From contig NC_013422.1 in the NCBI RefSeq assembly GCF_000024765.1, positions 2,127,501-2,191,500 on the forward strand: DNA of 64,000 bases, in the 5' to 3' direction. Every line of letters starts with the position of its first letter. Position 1 is the stretch's first letter. A model generated the notes under the pieces. It saw only the letters and a program-made list of their open reading frames with translations, did not search any database and was not told the DNA's origin. Positions 19,213 through 31,443 of this stretch are shown piece by piece. The translations under genes and the position numbers were made by a program. The stretch is from Halothiobacillus neapolitanus c2 (GTDB lineage: Bacteria > Pseudomonadota > Gammaproteobacteria > Halothiobacillales > Halothiobacillaceae).

Positions 19213-20130
19213 TCAGTGGGCCATTTGGGCAACGGGGCGGGCAAACGACACCGGCGGTAGCTCTTCTCGCTCGAAGGTCACGCGCTCGAACGCATCCGAC
19301 TGAGCCAACAATGCGCGCAGCAGTTGATTGTTCAGATAATGCCCCGACTTATGGCCAGTGAACGCACCGATCACGCTGCAACCGAGCAGATACAAATCGC
19401 CGATGGCATCAAGGATTTTGTGTTTGACGAACTCATCTCCGTAACGCAAACCATCCTCGTTGAGGATATGCGAATCACCCACAACAATCGCATTGTCGAC
19501 GCTACCGCCCAAGGCGAGGTTACGTTTGCGCATCATTTCCAGATCGCGCATGAAGCCGAACGTCCGCGCACGGGCCACTTCCTTGACAAAGGTCGTCGAG
19601 GAAAAGTCGATTTCGGCCAGACGGGCAGAATCCTCCAATGCCGGATGATTGAAATCGATCGACATCGCCACCCGGAACCCGTCATGTGGGTCGAAACGCA
19701 CCCAACGATCGCCATCGAGCACTTCAACCGGCTTGAGGATGCGAATGAACTGTTTGGGTGCATCCTGCTCCTCGATTCCGGCAGACTGGATCAGGAATAC
19801 AAACGGACTCGCACTCCCATCCATAATGGGCATTTCTGGGCCATCAATCTCAACATGGCAATTATCGATACCCAACCCCGCCAGAGCGGACATGAGGTGC
19901 TCAACGGTAGAAATTTTTACACCGTCACGCACCAGCGTCGTGGAAAGTTGGGTTTCTCCCACGTTGAAGGCATGGCCGACGATATGAACAGGTTCATCAA
20001 GATCGGTCCGGTGGAAAACGATGCCGGAATCCGGCGCCGCCGGACGCAATGTCAACCGAACCTGCTCACCGGTGTGCAGGCCGATGCCGGTCGCCCGTAT
20101 GCTGTTTCGTAATGTTCGCTGATGAACCAA
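19213..20130 (-). CDS. lpxC: UDP-3-O-acyl-N-acetylglucosamine deacetylase
   Basis: LpxC is the zinc-dependent deacetylase that commits UDP-acyl-GlcNAc to lipid A synthesis. Zinc ligands lie in [10 protein letters not shown] and in [11 protein letters not shown], and the catalytic His lies in HKSGHYLN. The open frame extends to a TTG at 20148, but that codon has no ribosome binding site. A TTG at 20130 is preceded by GGGG at a normal spacing. It gives [12 protein letters not shown], aligning with the E. coli start MIKQRTLKR, and exactly 305 residues like the E. coli enzyme. No in-frame ATG is available. The gene is not next to ftsZ as in many gammaproteobacteria. Confidence 0.93.
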   Translation of the reverse strand: MVHQRTLRNSIRATGIGLHTGEQVRLTLRPAAPDSGIVFHRTDLDEPVHIVGHAFNVGETQLSTTLVRDGVKISTVEHLMSALAGLGIDNCHVEIDGPEMPIMDGSASPFVFLIQSAGIEEQDAPKQFIRILKPVEVLDGDRWVRFDPHDGFRVAMSIDFNHPALEDSARLAEIDFSSTTFVKEVARARTFGFMRDLEMMRKRNLALGGSVDNAIVVGDSHILNEDGLRYGDEFVKHKILDAIGDLYLLGCSVIGAFTGHKSGHYLNNQLLRALLAQSDAFERVTFEREELPPVSFARPVAQMAH

Positions 20131-20310
20131 GGTGATGCCCCATGACAAATTTATTGCAGATTATCGCACGTCGCCACTCGGACATGAATGCATTAATTTG
20201 TTAATACCCAAAAAATTAGCTTAGTAGGGATATATCTACGAAGCATATAGCCTGCTATTCGAACCGATCCTGTCACCAAATGCCATAGACAGAACAAAAA
20301 ATGTCAAAAC

Positions 20311-20355
20311 AAAAAAATCCCCCCGACCGGATGAGCCGTTCGGGGGGGGATTTCT
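20311..20355 (-). terminator. Rho-independent terminator of htpG
   Basis: A strong hairpin of ATCCCCCC and GGGGGGAT arms (with extra CGAACGG/CCGGTCG pairing) lies just after the htpG stop. On the minus strand seven T residues follow. Confidence 0.8.
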
Positions 20356-20387
20356 ATAACCTAAGCGCTACGTAACGCCAAGCTCGA

Positions 20388-22268
20388 TCAGACCAACAAG
20401 CGATTCAACCGTGTTACGAAATCGGCAGCATCGCTCAAATGCCCGCCTTCCGCCAACGCCGCCTGTCCCAATAGAACGCGGGCAATGTCTTCAAAACGCG
20501 CATCGTCCGTTTCGTTCGCCGCCCGCTGCAGCAGTTGATGCTGCGGATTGATCTCCAAAATGGGCTTCACGGTCGGCGCCGCCTGACCCGCTTCTTTGAG
20601 CAAGCGTTGAAGATGCAGGCTCATTTCTTCTTCCGTGGTCACCAGACAGGCGGGAGAGTCGACCAGACGTTTGGATATCCGCACATCATCGACTTGGTCA
20701 CCCAGAGTTTTCTTGAGACGCTCAACCAACGCGTCCTGAGTTTCCTTGGCTTCCGGTTCGTCTTCGGCTGCCTCGTCAAGGCTCAGTTCGGCGCGCGTCA
20801 CGGATTTGAATTTCTTGCCGTCGAACTCTGTGAGTTGCGACATCAGCCATTCATCAATGCGATCCCACAACAGCAGCACTTCAATGCCTTTCTTGCGGAA
20901 GATTTCCAGATGCGGAGAGGCAAGCGCCGCAGCATAAGAGTCGGCGATGATGTAGTAAATCTCATCCTGGCCTTCCTGCATGCGCCCGATGACCTCTTTG
21001 AGGCTGACGTTCTGCTCATCCGATCCCGCCTGCGTGGAGGCAAATCGCAACAACCCGGCGATCTGCTCGCGGTTGCCGAAGTCCTCACCCACACCTTCTT
21101 TCAGAACCTGACCGAAGGTGCCCCAGAATTTGGCGTATTTCTCCGCATCGTTGGACGCCATCTGATCGAGCATACCCAACACGCGCTTGACCGAACCCTG
21201 ACGAATCGTGTCCAGCACCCGGTTGGACTGGAGGATTTCACGCGATACGTTCAAAGGCAAGTCAGCCGAATCAATCACACCGCGCACAAAGCGCAGATAA
21301 CGAGGCATCAGTTTTTCGGCGTCATCCATGATGAAGACCCGCTTCACATAAAGCTTGACGCCCTGCTTGGACTCGCGATCCCAGAGATCGAACGGCGCAC
21401 GCGCGGGGATGTAGAGCAAGGAAGTATATTCAGTCTTGCCTTCGACTCGGTTGTGCGTCCAGGCCAGCGGGGCCTCCCAGTCGTGCCCCACATGCTTGTA
21501 AAACTCGGTGTACTCGTCATCGGTAATTTCCGATTTCGGACGCACCCACAATGCCTGCGCATCGTTGATACGCTCCCATTCCGCTGTTTCTTCCGTTTTC
21601 TCTTCTGCATCATCGGCCTTCGGCGCAGGGACTTTCAGCATCTCAACCGGGAAGGTGATGTGATCGGAATATTTGCGGATGGTAGAACGCAGTCGCCAGT
21701 CATTGGCGAAGTCGGTGTGATCGTCACGCAGATGCAAGACGATGGTGGTCCCGCGTTCAGGCTTATCGACCGTTTCCAGCGTATATTCGCCTTCGCCACG
21801 GGAAGTCCACTTCACGCCATGCTCCGGACCCATGCCTGCTCGGCGCGTCGTCAGGCTGACTTCATCGGCGACAATAAATGCAGAGTAGAAACCCACACCA
21901 AACTGACCGATCTGCGACAGGTCTTTCGATTTGTCCTGCCCCAGCTTCTGGATGAAGGCCTTCGTACCGGAACGCGCGATGGTGCCGATATTCTCGATTA
22001 CTTCATCGCGGTTCATCCCGATGCCGTTATCCTCGATCGTGACGGTCTTGGCGGCTTCATCGAAGCTCACCCGAATACGCAATGACTCATCACCCTCGTA
22101 CAACGCATCGTCGGACACGGCCTCGAAACGCAACTTGTCGCAAGCATCAGAGGCATTGGATACCAATTCCCGCAGGAATATCTCGGGATTGGAATACAGG
22201 GAGTGGATCATGAGCTGCAACAGCTCTTTAACTTCCGTTTGGAAACCCCGGGTTTCTGGCTGACTCAT
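20388..22268 (-). CDS. htpG: Hsp90-family molecular chaperone HtpG
   Basis: HtpG is the cytosolic bacterial Hsp90, an ATP-dependent chaperone. The 626-residue protein shows all GHKL ATPase signatures: [14 protein letters not shown] (about 34-47), DNGIGM (about 80), and [11 protein letters not shown] (about 121). A middle domain carries [10 protein letters not shown], and a C-terminal dimerisation region follows. GGAG lies 9 bases before the ATG. The gene follows the rplS terminator; a perfect heat-shock -35 (CTTGAAA) overlaps that terminator. Confidence 0.97.
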   Translation of the reverse strand: MSQPETRGFQTEVKELLQLMIHSLYSNPEIFLRELVSNASDACDKLRFEAVSDDALYEGDESLRIRVSFDEAAKTVTIEDNGIGMNRDEVIENIGTIARSGTKAFIQKLGQDKSKDLSQIGQFGVGFYSAFIVADEVSLTTRRAGMGPEHGVKWTSRGEGEYTLETVDKPERGTTIVLHLRDDHTDFANDWRLRSTIRKYSDHITFPVEMLKVPAPKADDAEEKTEETAEWERINDAQALWVRPKSEITDDEYTEFYKHVGHDWEAPLAWTHNRVEGKTEYTSLLYIPARAPFDLWDRESKQGVKLYVKRVFIMDDAEKLMPRYLRFVRGVIDSADLPLNVSREILQSNRVLDTIRQGSVKRVLGMLDQMASNDAEKYAKFWGTFGQVLKEGVGEDFGNREQIAGLLRFASTQAGSDEQNVSLKEVIGRMQEGQDEIYYIIADSYAAALASPHLEIFRKKGIEVLLLWDRIDEWLMSQLTEFDGKKFKSVTRAELSLDEAAEDEPEAKETQDALVERLKKTLGDQVDDVRISKRLVDSPACLVTTEEEMSLHLQRLLKEAGQAAPTVKPILEINPQHQLLQRAANETDDARFEDIARVLLGQAALAEGGHLSDAADFVTRLNRLLV

Positions 22269-22300
22269 AAACTATTCATCTCCATCTAAAGCAAAAAGCC

Positions 22301-22342
22301 AAAAAAACACCCCAGCGTTGTGTGGACGCTGGGGTGTTTTTC
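22301..22342 (-). terminator. Rho-independent terminator of the rpsP-rimM-trmD-rplS operon
   Basis: AACACCCCAGCG pairs perfectly with CGCTGGGGTGTT across a short loop. Seven T residues follow on the minus strand. Confidence 0.88.
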
Positions 22343-22450
22343 AAGAGCAAAACAGTAATGCTTCGCTAGAAGTGTTTTTGCTCAGTCGCTTGCCAAGCGA
22401 TGACTCCGGGATGAACCCCGAAGACAAAACTCGTTAAACGTGAAGCAATA

Positions 22451-22798
22451 TCAGCCGAGTTTTTCGCGGATACGCGCTTTCTTGCCGGTCAGACCACGCA
22501 AGAAGTAGAGCTTGGCACGACGGACATCACCACGACGCTTGACTTCGATTGATGCGATCGCAGGGCTGTACGTCTGGAACACGCGCTCCAAACCTTCGCC
22601 GTAAGAAATTTTGCGCACGGTGAACGCGGAGTTGATGCCGCGATTGCGGATCGCAATCACGACGCCTTCAAATGCCTGCAGACGCTCACGTTCGCCTTCT
22701 TTCACCTTAACCTGAACAACCACTGTGTCGCCGGGGGCGAACGCAGGAATCTCACGGTTCATTTGCTCGGCTTCGAGCGCTTGAATGATCTTGCTCAT
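22451..22798 (-). CDS. rplS: 50S ribosomal protein L19
   Basis: The 115-residue protein has the L19 signatures ([52 protein letters not shown]). L19 sits at the subunit interface. A GTG directly precedes the ATG chosen here. It is the last gene of the rpsP-rimM-trmD-rplS operon, the standard bacterial order. The stop is followed by about 110 bases of hairpin-rich untranslated RNA before the terminator. Confidence 0.98.
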   Translation of the reverse strand: MSKIIQALEAEQMNREIPAFAPGDTVVVQVKVKEGERERLQAFEGVVIAIRNRGINSAFTVRKISYGEGLERVFQTYSPAIASIEVKRRGDVRRAKLYFLRGLTGKKARIREKLG

Positions 22799-22814
22799 CA
22801 CTTAACCTACCTAA

Positions 22815-23573
22815 CTAGTCGTTCGTTTCGTCGGCATGCTGCCATGCTGACGTTAATAATGTCCGGGATCGCTCATCGACCCCGTACTCATAAAAAAGAT
22901 CCGGCCTTGCCCGCGCCGTACCTGATATCCGTTGCTGCGCTCGCCACTGTTCAATGGCCGCATGATTTCCCGAACGCAGCACCGCGGGAATCCTCAAACC
23001 ACGCCACACATCGGGGCGCGTGTAATGCGGATGATCGAGCAGATTCGTTTCAAACGAATCCTGCACCACCGAGTCCGCATCTCCCAACACCCCCGGCAGT
23101 CGCCGGGCGATGGCATCGATGATCACCATGGCCCCCAGTTCACCACCGGAGAGCACATAATCACCGATCGATATCTGCTCATCGACCAGCGATTCCAGAA
23201 TCCGCTGATCAATACCTTCATACCGACCACAGACCAGAATCAAATCCGACGACATCGAAAGCGACTCGACCTTACTCCGATCCAGGCGCTGACCTTGCGG
23301 CGACAGGTAGACAACCTTTGCCCCAGGACTTTCAGCAGGAAGCGACTGCTTGGCCGACTCAATGGCATTGGCCAGAGTCTCTGCCATCAACAACATCCCC
23401 GGACCACCACCAAATGGACGATCGTCAACAGTTCGGTGGCGGTTTGTCGCGAAGTCGCGCGGCGAAATCATCGTCAATGCCAAAGCGCCGGACTCAACCG
23501 CTACCCGCGGGATACCACTTTCACCCACCGCGGCAACCAGTTCAGGAAACAGCGTTACCACGACTACATTCAT
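22815..23573 (-). CDS. trmD: tRNA (guanine-37-N1)-methyltransferase
   Basis: TrmD methylates G37 next to the anticodon of several tRNAs using S-adenosylmethionine and so prevents +1 frameshifting. The 252-residue protein has the trefoil-knot SPOUT core: RPFGGGPGM, LSPQGQ, VCGRYEGIDQR and IGDYVLSGGELGA. The C-terminal segment includes LDHPHYTRP. It lies 16 bases before rplS and 60 bases after rimM. Confidence 0.97.
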   Translation of the reverse strand: MNVVVVTLFPELVAAVGESGIPRVAVESGALALTMISPRDFATNRHRTVDDRPFGGGPGMLLMAETLANAIESAKQSLPAESPGAKVVYLSPQGQRLDRSKVESLSMSSDLILVCGRYEGIDQRILESLVDEQISIGDYVLSGGELGAMVIIDAIARRLPGVLGDADSVVQDSFETNLLDHPHYTRPDVWRGLRIPAVLRSGNHAAIEQWRAQQRISGTARARPDLFYEYGVDERSRTLLTSAWQHADETND

Positions 23574-23633
23574 GCGGCCCCCGCTTCAAAAGCCGGTAAC
23601 CAATCTCGTCCGAACCACCCGGCCTGAGTTCGA

Positions 23634-24170
23634 TTAAAAATCAGGATCCCAATCCACCACAATCAGACGCTGATCGATATTGATCGAAACCAGCACATCG
23701 TCAGGTATGAACGGGATAAGGCGTTCTCGCTGACCCTCACCGCCCACAACGAGGACATCGTTGGCGCCGGTTTCGAGCAATTCCTGAACCACACCAAAAT
23801 CCTGACCGGATACATGTTGCACACGACAACCGGTAAGGTCGCGCCAGTAATATTCGCCTTCAGCCACTTTTGGCAAAGCATCGGTAGGCACGAGAATCTC
23901 AGCCCCGGTCAACGCTTCAGCCTGGGTTCGATCATCGATGCCTTCAAGCTTCGCGACGATACCCTGACTCTGAGCCGCAAATTTGGTCACTCGATACCAC
24001 TTTCCAGCGTCTCCACCATCAGCGGGAGATCGGACAAACCACTGGCGATACTGTGTAATACCATCAGCAGGACGTGTATAGGTGGTTATCCAGCTCCAGC
24101 CTTTAACCCCGAATGCGCGTCCAATTACGCCGATCACCACCGAATCGGCGGGACTGGGCGGTTTTAACAC
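23634..24170 (-). CDS. rimM: Ribosome maturation factor RimM
   Basis: RimM helps assemble the 30S head by acting on S19 and 16S rRNA. The 178-residue protein has the N-terminal RimM domain (IGVIGRAFGVKGW) and the C-terminal PRC-barrel (YYWRDLTGCRV and IPFIPDDVLVSINI). The start is GTG at 24170, six bases after the rpsP stop. In-frame GTG codons 10-11 residues later are possible alternatives, but the usual N-terminus favours the first. Confidence 0.93.
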   Translation of the reverse strand: MLKPPSPADSVVIGVIGRAFGVKGWSWITTYTRPADGITQYRQWFVRSPADGGDAGKWYRVTKFAAQSQGIVAKLEGIDDRTQAEALTGAEILVPTDALPKVAEGEYYWRDLTGCRVQHVSGQDFGVVQELLETGANDVLVVGGEGQRERLIPFIPDDVLVSINIDQRLIVVDWDPDF

Positions 24171-24176
24171 GGTACT

Positions 24177-24437
24177 TTATGCAGCTGCGACTTGCTTGCT
24201 GCTCTCACGGAGCAGGGCCGCCACTCGGTCGCTGGGCTGAGCGCCCTGACCAACCCAATGCTGAACACGCTCAGCATCGATGTGCAGACGAACTTCAGCA
24301 CCGCGCGCGACGGGGTTGAAGAAGCCCACACGTTCAATGTACGCACCGCTATCACGGGCGTTACGGCTGTCGGTAACAACCAAATGGTAAAACGGACGCT
24401 TTTTGGCGCCGGTGCGAGCTAAACGGATCGATACCAT
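24177..24437 (-). CDS. rpsP: 30S ribosomal protein S16
   Basis: The 86-residue protein opens [20 protein letters not shown], the S16 signature. It continues with ERVGFFNP and SDRVAALL. S16 is needed for early 30S assembly. It is the first gene of the rpsP operon, with AGGATAAATT upstream of the ATG. Confidence 0.98.
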   Translation of the reverse strand: MVSIRLARTGAKKRPFYHLVVTDSRNARDSGAYIERVGFFNPVARGAEVRLHIDAERVQHWVGQGAQPSDRVAALLRESSKQVAAA

Positions 24438-24603
24438 GGGTCAATTTATCCTGTGTATATAAAAGAAGGCGGAGCAAGAACGAGCGCGCCACGCCTTTCA
24501 AAATTCAAGGCGCGTGATTTTACGCAAGTTTTCAGAAAAATAAAGCCTTACTTGTAAAAACATGTTTCGGACGAGGATACTCGTCCTGCAACTACTTCAA
24601 CAA

Positions 24604-27091
<2,488 letters not shown>

Positions 27092-27159
27092 ATAACTTCC
27101 TAAAACTCGGGTTCACTCTGAAACAGAATGGGCATGTTATACCCCTATGGCTCAGGCAC

Positions 27160-27191
27160 AAAAAAACCAGGCGAGCAATTCACTCGCCTAG
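27160..27191 (-). terminator. Rho-independent terminator after the DUF2065 gene
   Basis: AGGCGAG pairs with CTCGCCT across a 7-base loop. On the minus strand the stem is followed by seven T residues. It separates the hflK-hflC-DUF2065 unit from hisZ-purA. Confidence 0.8.
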
Positions 27192-27225
27192 ATTGAAATC
27201 ATGGGTTGAAAATCATGGGCCAAAA

Positions 27226-27414
27226 TCAATGGTGCGACAGCATCACCAATACCGCACCCACCACCAATATCACGAGCGCGATCGCACGCAGTGCCTTGTC
27301 CGGGGTATTGGCGATTTGCTGCACGGCCTGACGATAACTTCGCGGACTGATGAATGGCAGCAGTGCTTCGATGATCAAAACCAATCCAAGTACCTGCAAC
27401 CACCGTTCATCCAC
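27226..27414 (-). CDS. DUF2065 family small membrane protein
   Basis: The 62-residue protein has two predicted transmembrane helices (LQVLGLVLIIEALLPFI and IALVILVVGAVLVML). This is the DUF2065 layout; the role is unknown. These genes often follow hflC. The GTG at 27414 has AGAAGG about 9 bases upstream and gives a family-like N-terminus. An ATG at 27444 would add ten residues but has weaker upstream signals. Confidence 0.78.
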   Translation of the reverse strand: MDERWLQVLGLVLIIEALLPFISPRSYRQAVQQIANTPDKALRAIALVILVVGAVLVMLSHH

Positions 27415-27459
27415 AACAATCACCCTTCTGAATCCATACCGCATTTCTGCCGACGTTAA

Positions 27460-28341
27460 TCAGTGTTTTACGTTCGACTCTTGCGAATCACGGAAATACT
27501 TGAAGAACGGGCTATCAGGATTCAGTACGAAAGTATCCCCGCCTTGATCGAAAGCCTTCTTGTAGGCTTGTAAACTCCGATCGAATTCAAAGAACTTCGG
27601 ATCTTGGCCGTAAGCCTTGGCATAAGTCGCGGCTGCGGCCGCATCGCCGGCACCTCGGATTTCTGCGGCCTGACGATCCGCCTCGGCGAGGATGACCACA
27701 CGTTCACGATCGGCCGCCGAAGTAATCTTCTTGGCCTGCTCCTCACCGCGCGAGCGGATGGACTGGGCGACAGCGGAACGCTCTTTCTCCATCCGAGCAT
27801 AGACAGATTGGCGCACCTCTTTGGGCAATTCGATCTGCATGATGCGCACATCGCTGATCTTCACACCCAAGCCCTTGATGTCGCGGTTGGTCGTATCAAT
27901 CACGGTCTTCATGAACAGATCGCGATCACCCGATACCACTTCGTTCACCGTGAGGCTGGAAATCTGGCTTTTCATGGCGTCACGAACGATCTGGTCCATC
28001 CGGTTCATGGCGATTCGTTCGTCGCCACGCGTCGAGCGATAGAAATCAGCCGCGTTCATGATTTGCCACTTGATGTAGTAGTCGATGATCAGGTTTTTCT
28101 TCTCGCTGGTCAAAAACCGTTCCGGCTGTGAAGTCATCGTAAGTACGCGGCGGTCGAACAACTTGACGGTGTTGATGAACGGCAACTTGAAGTGCAACCC
28201 AGGATCGAATTTGTCCTGAACAATTTCACCCAGACGGAACTCCAGCGCCGACTGATACTGCTTGACCTCGAAGGTGGCTGTAGCGAATAAGAACACACCG
28301 ATCACCACGATCGGCAGAACGACACGGTTAATTATGTTCAT
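27460..28341 (-). CDS. hflC: Protease modulator HflC
   Basis: HflC is the second SPFH/band-7 subunit of the HflKC complex that surrounds and regulates FtsH in the inner membrane. The 293-residue protein has one N-terminal membrane anchor (VVLPIVVIGVFLFATATFEV). A band-7 domain follows (about 25-200), then a coiled helical stretch with RGEEQAKKITSAADRERVVILAEA-type residues. The start overlaps the hflK stop by four bases. Confidence 0.95.
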   Translation of the reverse strand: MNIINRVVLPIVVIGVFLFATATFEVKQYQSALEFRLGEIVQDKFDPGLHFKLPFINTVKLFDRRVLTMTSQPERFLTSEKKNLIIDYYIKWQIMNAADFYRSTRGDERIAMNRMDQIVRDAMKSQISSLTVNEVVSGDRDLFMKTVIDTTNRDIKGLGVKISDVRIMQIELPKEVRQSVYARMEKERSAVAQSIRSRGEEQAKKITSAADRERVVILAEADRQAAEIRGAGDAAAAATYAKAYGQDPKFFEFDRSLQAYKKAFDQGGDTFVLNPDSPFFKYFRDSQESNVKH

Positions 28342-29474
28342 GGCGCATTCCTCGAACGCAGATCACCTCGGTCATCGCTAGTGAGGCTCCCTCTTGAGTT
28401 CCCGTTATCCGCCTGGCTGGGCAGGCTTGGCAATGGTAGGCTGTCGATATCAATAGCCTTGCCTGACGGCGCACGCGCATCATTCGAGCCTAACGGCAAA
28501 TAGAACACGTTATTGCCCGAACCGGAGTCAACCACGATGCTCTTGTTCTTGGACAGCACGCCTGAAACGGCATCCAGATACATGCGTTCGCGCGCAATAT
28601 CCGGCGCCAGCTTGTAGGACTTGAGCAGTTGTTCGAAACGGGAGGCATCGCCCAGCGCTTCATTCGTCACCTTGGATTCGTATCCTTTGGCCTGCTCGAG
28701 AATCTGTGCCGCAGCACCCCGCGCACGCGGCACGACCTTGTTGGCGTAGGCCGAGGCTTCACTGATGTAGCGCTGTTCATCTTCACGCGCACGAATAGCG
28801 TCTTCGAAGGCGGGCTGAACGGCTTCCGGTGGCTGGATGTCCTGCAAGTTGACGGACTGAACCTTCAGGCCGGTATCATAGCCATCGAGCAGATTCTGCA
28901 TGCGATCACGCACCAGACTGACAATTTCGGCACGGCCCTCGGTCAGCACGTTATCCATCTTCTTGGAGCCGATGACTTCACGAATCGCGCTTTGCATGAC
29001 ATCGGAGAGCGTACCGTCCGGGTCACGCACATTGAACAGGTACTTAACCGGGTCGGTGACCAGAAACTGGCTACCAATCCTGACTTCCACGATATTCTCA
29101 TCGTTAGTCAGCGAGGTCATCTTGAGCTGCTTGTCGCGCAATTCATCAACATTGACCTTGACCACCGTACCGATGGGATACGGCAGATGCCAGTGCGGCC
29201 CCGCGCGTGTGGTATCGGTGTATTTACCGAACTGAAGCTCTACACCGCGCTGTCCGGCATCAATGATGTAGATCCCGGAAAGCAGCCAGACGACGATCAG
29301 CAGTACCGCAACAACTGCGATACCCTTGCCGCCGCCGGCACCCCCCATCGCGCCACCGAATTTTTTCTGCAGGCGCTCGATTGCTTCGTCGATATTGGGC
29401 GGTTTGCCGCTGCGGCGCGGATTGGACCAAGGATCATTGTCCTTGCCGCTGCCGCCAGGTTCATTCCAAGCCAT
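28338..29474 (-). CDS. hflK: FtsH protease activity modulator HflK
   Basis: HflK forms the membrane-bound HflKC vault around FtsH. The 378-residue protein begins MAWNEPGGSGKDNDPW, typical of HflK. It has a Gly-rich region, a membrane helix (GIAVVAVLLIVVWLLSGIYI, about 50-70) and a band-7 domain with QRGVELQFGKY. An Ala/Gln-rich helix and a flexible tail follow. GGAG lies before the ATG. The order hfq-hflX-hflK-hflC is conserved across gammaproteobacteria. Confidence 0.96.
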   Translation of the reverse strand: MAWNEPGGSGKDNDPWSNPRRSGKPPNIDEAIERLQKKFGGAMGGAGGGKGIAVVAVLLIVVWLLSGIYIIDAGQRGVELQFGKYTDTTRAGPHWHLPYPIGTVVKVNVDELRDKQLKMTSLTNDENIVEVRIGSQFLVTDPVKYLFNVRDPDGTLSDVMQSAIREVIGSKKMDNVLTEGRAEIVSLVRDRMQNLLDGYDTGLKVQSVNLQDIQPPEAVQPAFEDAIRAREDEQRYISEASAYANKVVPRARGAAAQILEQAKGYESKVTNEALGDASRFEQLLKSYKLAPDIARERMYLDAVSGVLSKNKSIVVDSGSGNNVFYLPLGSNDARAPSGKAIDIDSLPLPSLPSQADNGNSRGSLTSDDRGDLRSRNAP

Positions 29475-29645
29475 AGGTACTTACTCCGGAAAATTCGGCA
29501 CGACCGCTGTGCGCCATAATAAAACTCGAACAAATTTAGAATTCAAAACGACGCATAAGTTTAGTGATGGCATGCATAAGTCGCAAGTCAAACGGCCAAA
29601 TTCACCGTCGACACGACTCGGCACCCGACGCCAAACACCTCGAAA

Positions 29646-30968
29646 CTAGGCAGGCGCCGCCAAACAAGCCTCAAGTTCGGGATGATGCTTTCGCCACTGA
29701 GCCCAACGCGCTTCCGTAAGCGAGAGCGTCAATTGCCAACCGGGTTGCGGCATCTCGTCATGCATACGGTCGTCCTGCCAGTGCTCGGTGACGATGGCAC
29801 CCTCGTTCAGCCAGCGGGCGCGTAAACCACCGAGGCTTGCGGGGAGAAACAAGTTGATAATAGTCCGCGTCGGGCGCAGGCGCTCGCCCAGCGCTTGTCG
29901 CAATAAATCCATGCCCGCACCGGATTGCGCCGACATCCAAACCCGGTCGATCTCACCTGCTTCATTGCGGCTGATCTCAGGCGCTCGATCTTCGAGTTGA
30001 TCGATCTTGTTCATTACCGTGAGCCGCGGCAATGTATCGGCACCGATTTCCTTGAGCACGACCTCGACATCCGTCATTTGACGGTCCCGCTCTGGGCTGG
30101 CCGCGTCAACCACATGAATCAGCAGATCGGCTTCGAGCGTTTCCTCCAAGGTGGAGCGAAACGCGGTGACGAGTTCATGCGGCAAATGTCGAATAAATCC
30201 CACGGTATCGGCCAGAACCATCGGTTCGCCCGGCGCAAACTCAAGCCGTCGCAAGGTGGTGTCCAGCGTGGCAAAAAGTTGATCGGCCGCGAATGTGCCC
30301 GCCTCTGTGAGCGCGTTGAACAGCGTGGACTTACCGGCATTGGTATATCCGACCAGCGATACCATCGGTACTTGGGATTTTTGCCTTGTTTTACGGCCTT
30401 CCTGACGTTGGCGCCGCACTTTGGCGATGCGATCCTGCAACTGCTTGATGCGGTCGTGGATCAGGCGTCGATCCATTTCGAGCTGGGTTTCGCCCGGCCC
30501 CCGCAGACCAATCGAACCGCCGCGCTGACGCTCAAGGTGGGTCCAACCGCGCACGAGTCGGGTGGAAAGATGCTTGAGCTGCGCCAACTCAACCTGCAAC
30601 TTGCCTTCATGCGACCGCGCACGCTGGGAGAAAATATCCAGAATCAAACCGGTGCGATCCAGCACACGACAGTGCAGCACCGATTCCAGATTGCGTTCCT
30701 GCGAGGGCGACAGTTGGGCATTGACCACCACGAGATCGGCTTCTGTCGATTTGACGAGATCAGCCAGCTCTTCGGCCTTGCCTTTGCCGATGTATAACCG
30801 AGGGTCGGGGGCTTCGCGACTGGCCAGACATTCCCCGAGAATTTCGGCGCCGGCCGAATCCACGAGTTCGCGAAACTCATCGAGATCTTCCGCGCGGCTT
30901 TGCTGACGGGAAGCGACGTGAAGCAGGACGGCGCGTTCGCCGCCCTCATGCCGTTCAAAAAATTGCAT
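29646..30968 (-). CDS. hflX: Ribosome-associated GTPase HflX
   Basis: HflX splits stalled or heat-damaged 70S ribosomes. The 440-residue protein has the glycine-rich N-terminal HflX domain (RTGLILDIFSQRARSHEGK and RGPGETQLE). The GTPase has the G1 loop VGYTNAGKSTLFN, the G3 motif DTVGFIRHLP and the G4 motif NKID. Its ATG shares one base with the hfq stop (TAATG), so the two are coupled. Confidence 0.96.
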   Translation of the reverse strand: MQFFERHEGGERAVLLHVASRQQSRAEDLDEFRELVDSAGAEILGECLASREAPDPRLYIGKGKAEELADLVKSTEADLVVVNAQLSPSQERNLESVLHCRVLDRTGLILDIFSQRARSHEGKLQVELAQLKHLSTRLVRGWTHLERQRGGSIGLRGPGETQLEMDRRLIHDRIKQLQDRIAKVRRQRQEGRKTRQKSQVPMVSLVGYTNAGKSTLFNALTEAGTFAADQLFATLDTTLRRLEFAPGEPMVLADTVGFIRHLPHELVTAFRSTLEETLEADLLIHVVDAASPERDRQMTDVEVVLKEIGADTLPRLTVMNKIDQLEDRAPEISRNEAGEIDRVWMSAQSGAGMDLLRQALGERLRPTRTIINLFLPASLGGLRARWLNEGAIVTEHWQDDRMHDEMPQPGWQLTLSLTEARWAQWRKHHPELEACLAAPA

Positions 30969-31246
30969 TAAGGTGCTTCGTCTCCTGCTGGCTCTTCTTT
31001 TGATGCGGGTTTGCCGCCGAACTCATCGTCAAAATCGATGTGAATTTCACGGGTGGGCACAATGGTGCTGATCGCGTGCTTGTACACCAATTGGCTCACA
31101 TTGTTCTTGAGCAGCACGACAAAATTATCGAACGAATCGATTTGCCCCTGGAGCTTGATACCGTTGCGCAGGTAAATGGACACAGGCACATGCTCGCGTC
31201 GCAAGGCATTCAGATAGGGTTCTTGGAGTGATTGGGCTTTTGCCAT
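30968..31246 (-). CDS. hfq: RNA chaperone Hfq
   Basis: Hfq is the hexameric Sm-like chaperone that pairs small RNAs with mRNAs. The 92-residue protein has the Sm1 region ([18 protein letters not shown]) and the Sm2 signature YKHAIST. Its C-terminal tail is short and acidic. A long in-frame extension upstream is unsupported; [13 protein letters not shown] with GAGG about 9 bases upstream is the family start. It lies between miaA and hflX. Confidence 0.98.
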   Translation of the reverse strand: MAKAQSLQEPYLNALRREHVPVSIYLRNGIKLQGQIDSFDNFVVLLKNNVSQLVYKHAISTIVPTREIHIDFDDEFGGKPASKEEPAGDEAP

Positions 31247-31443
31247 TTTATTTTCCTCAATTGTAATTGGCAGCTTCCGATGCAAAACGCGCGGGCTCAT
31301 CATTGATTTCATGATCATCCGGGCCCGCTTGAGACGATAGATCGACGGCACTTGCATCAGAGGGAAAGCGTACCACGACGACGTGATTTCCATTCGATTA
31401 GATGAGAACGAATGATGAGGTGCTCGCCTCAGATTCCTGGCGA

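Noticed and set aside
20535-22085. 516-codon frame antisense to htpG
   Set aside because: It is entirely opposite htpG and explained by its codon usage.
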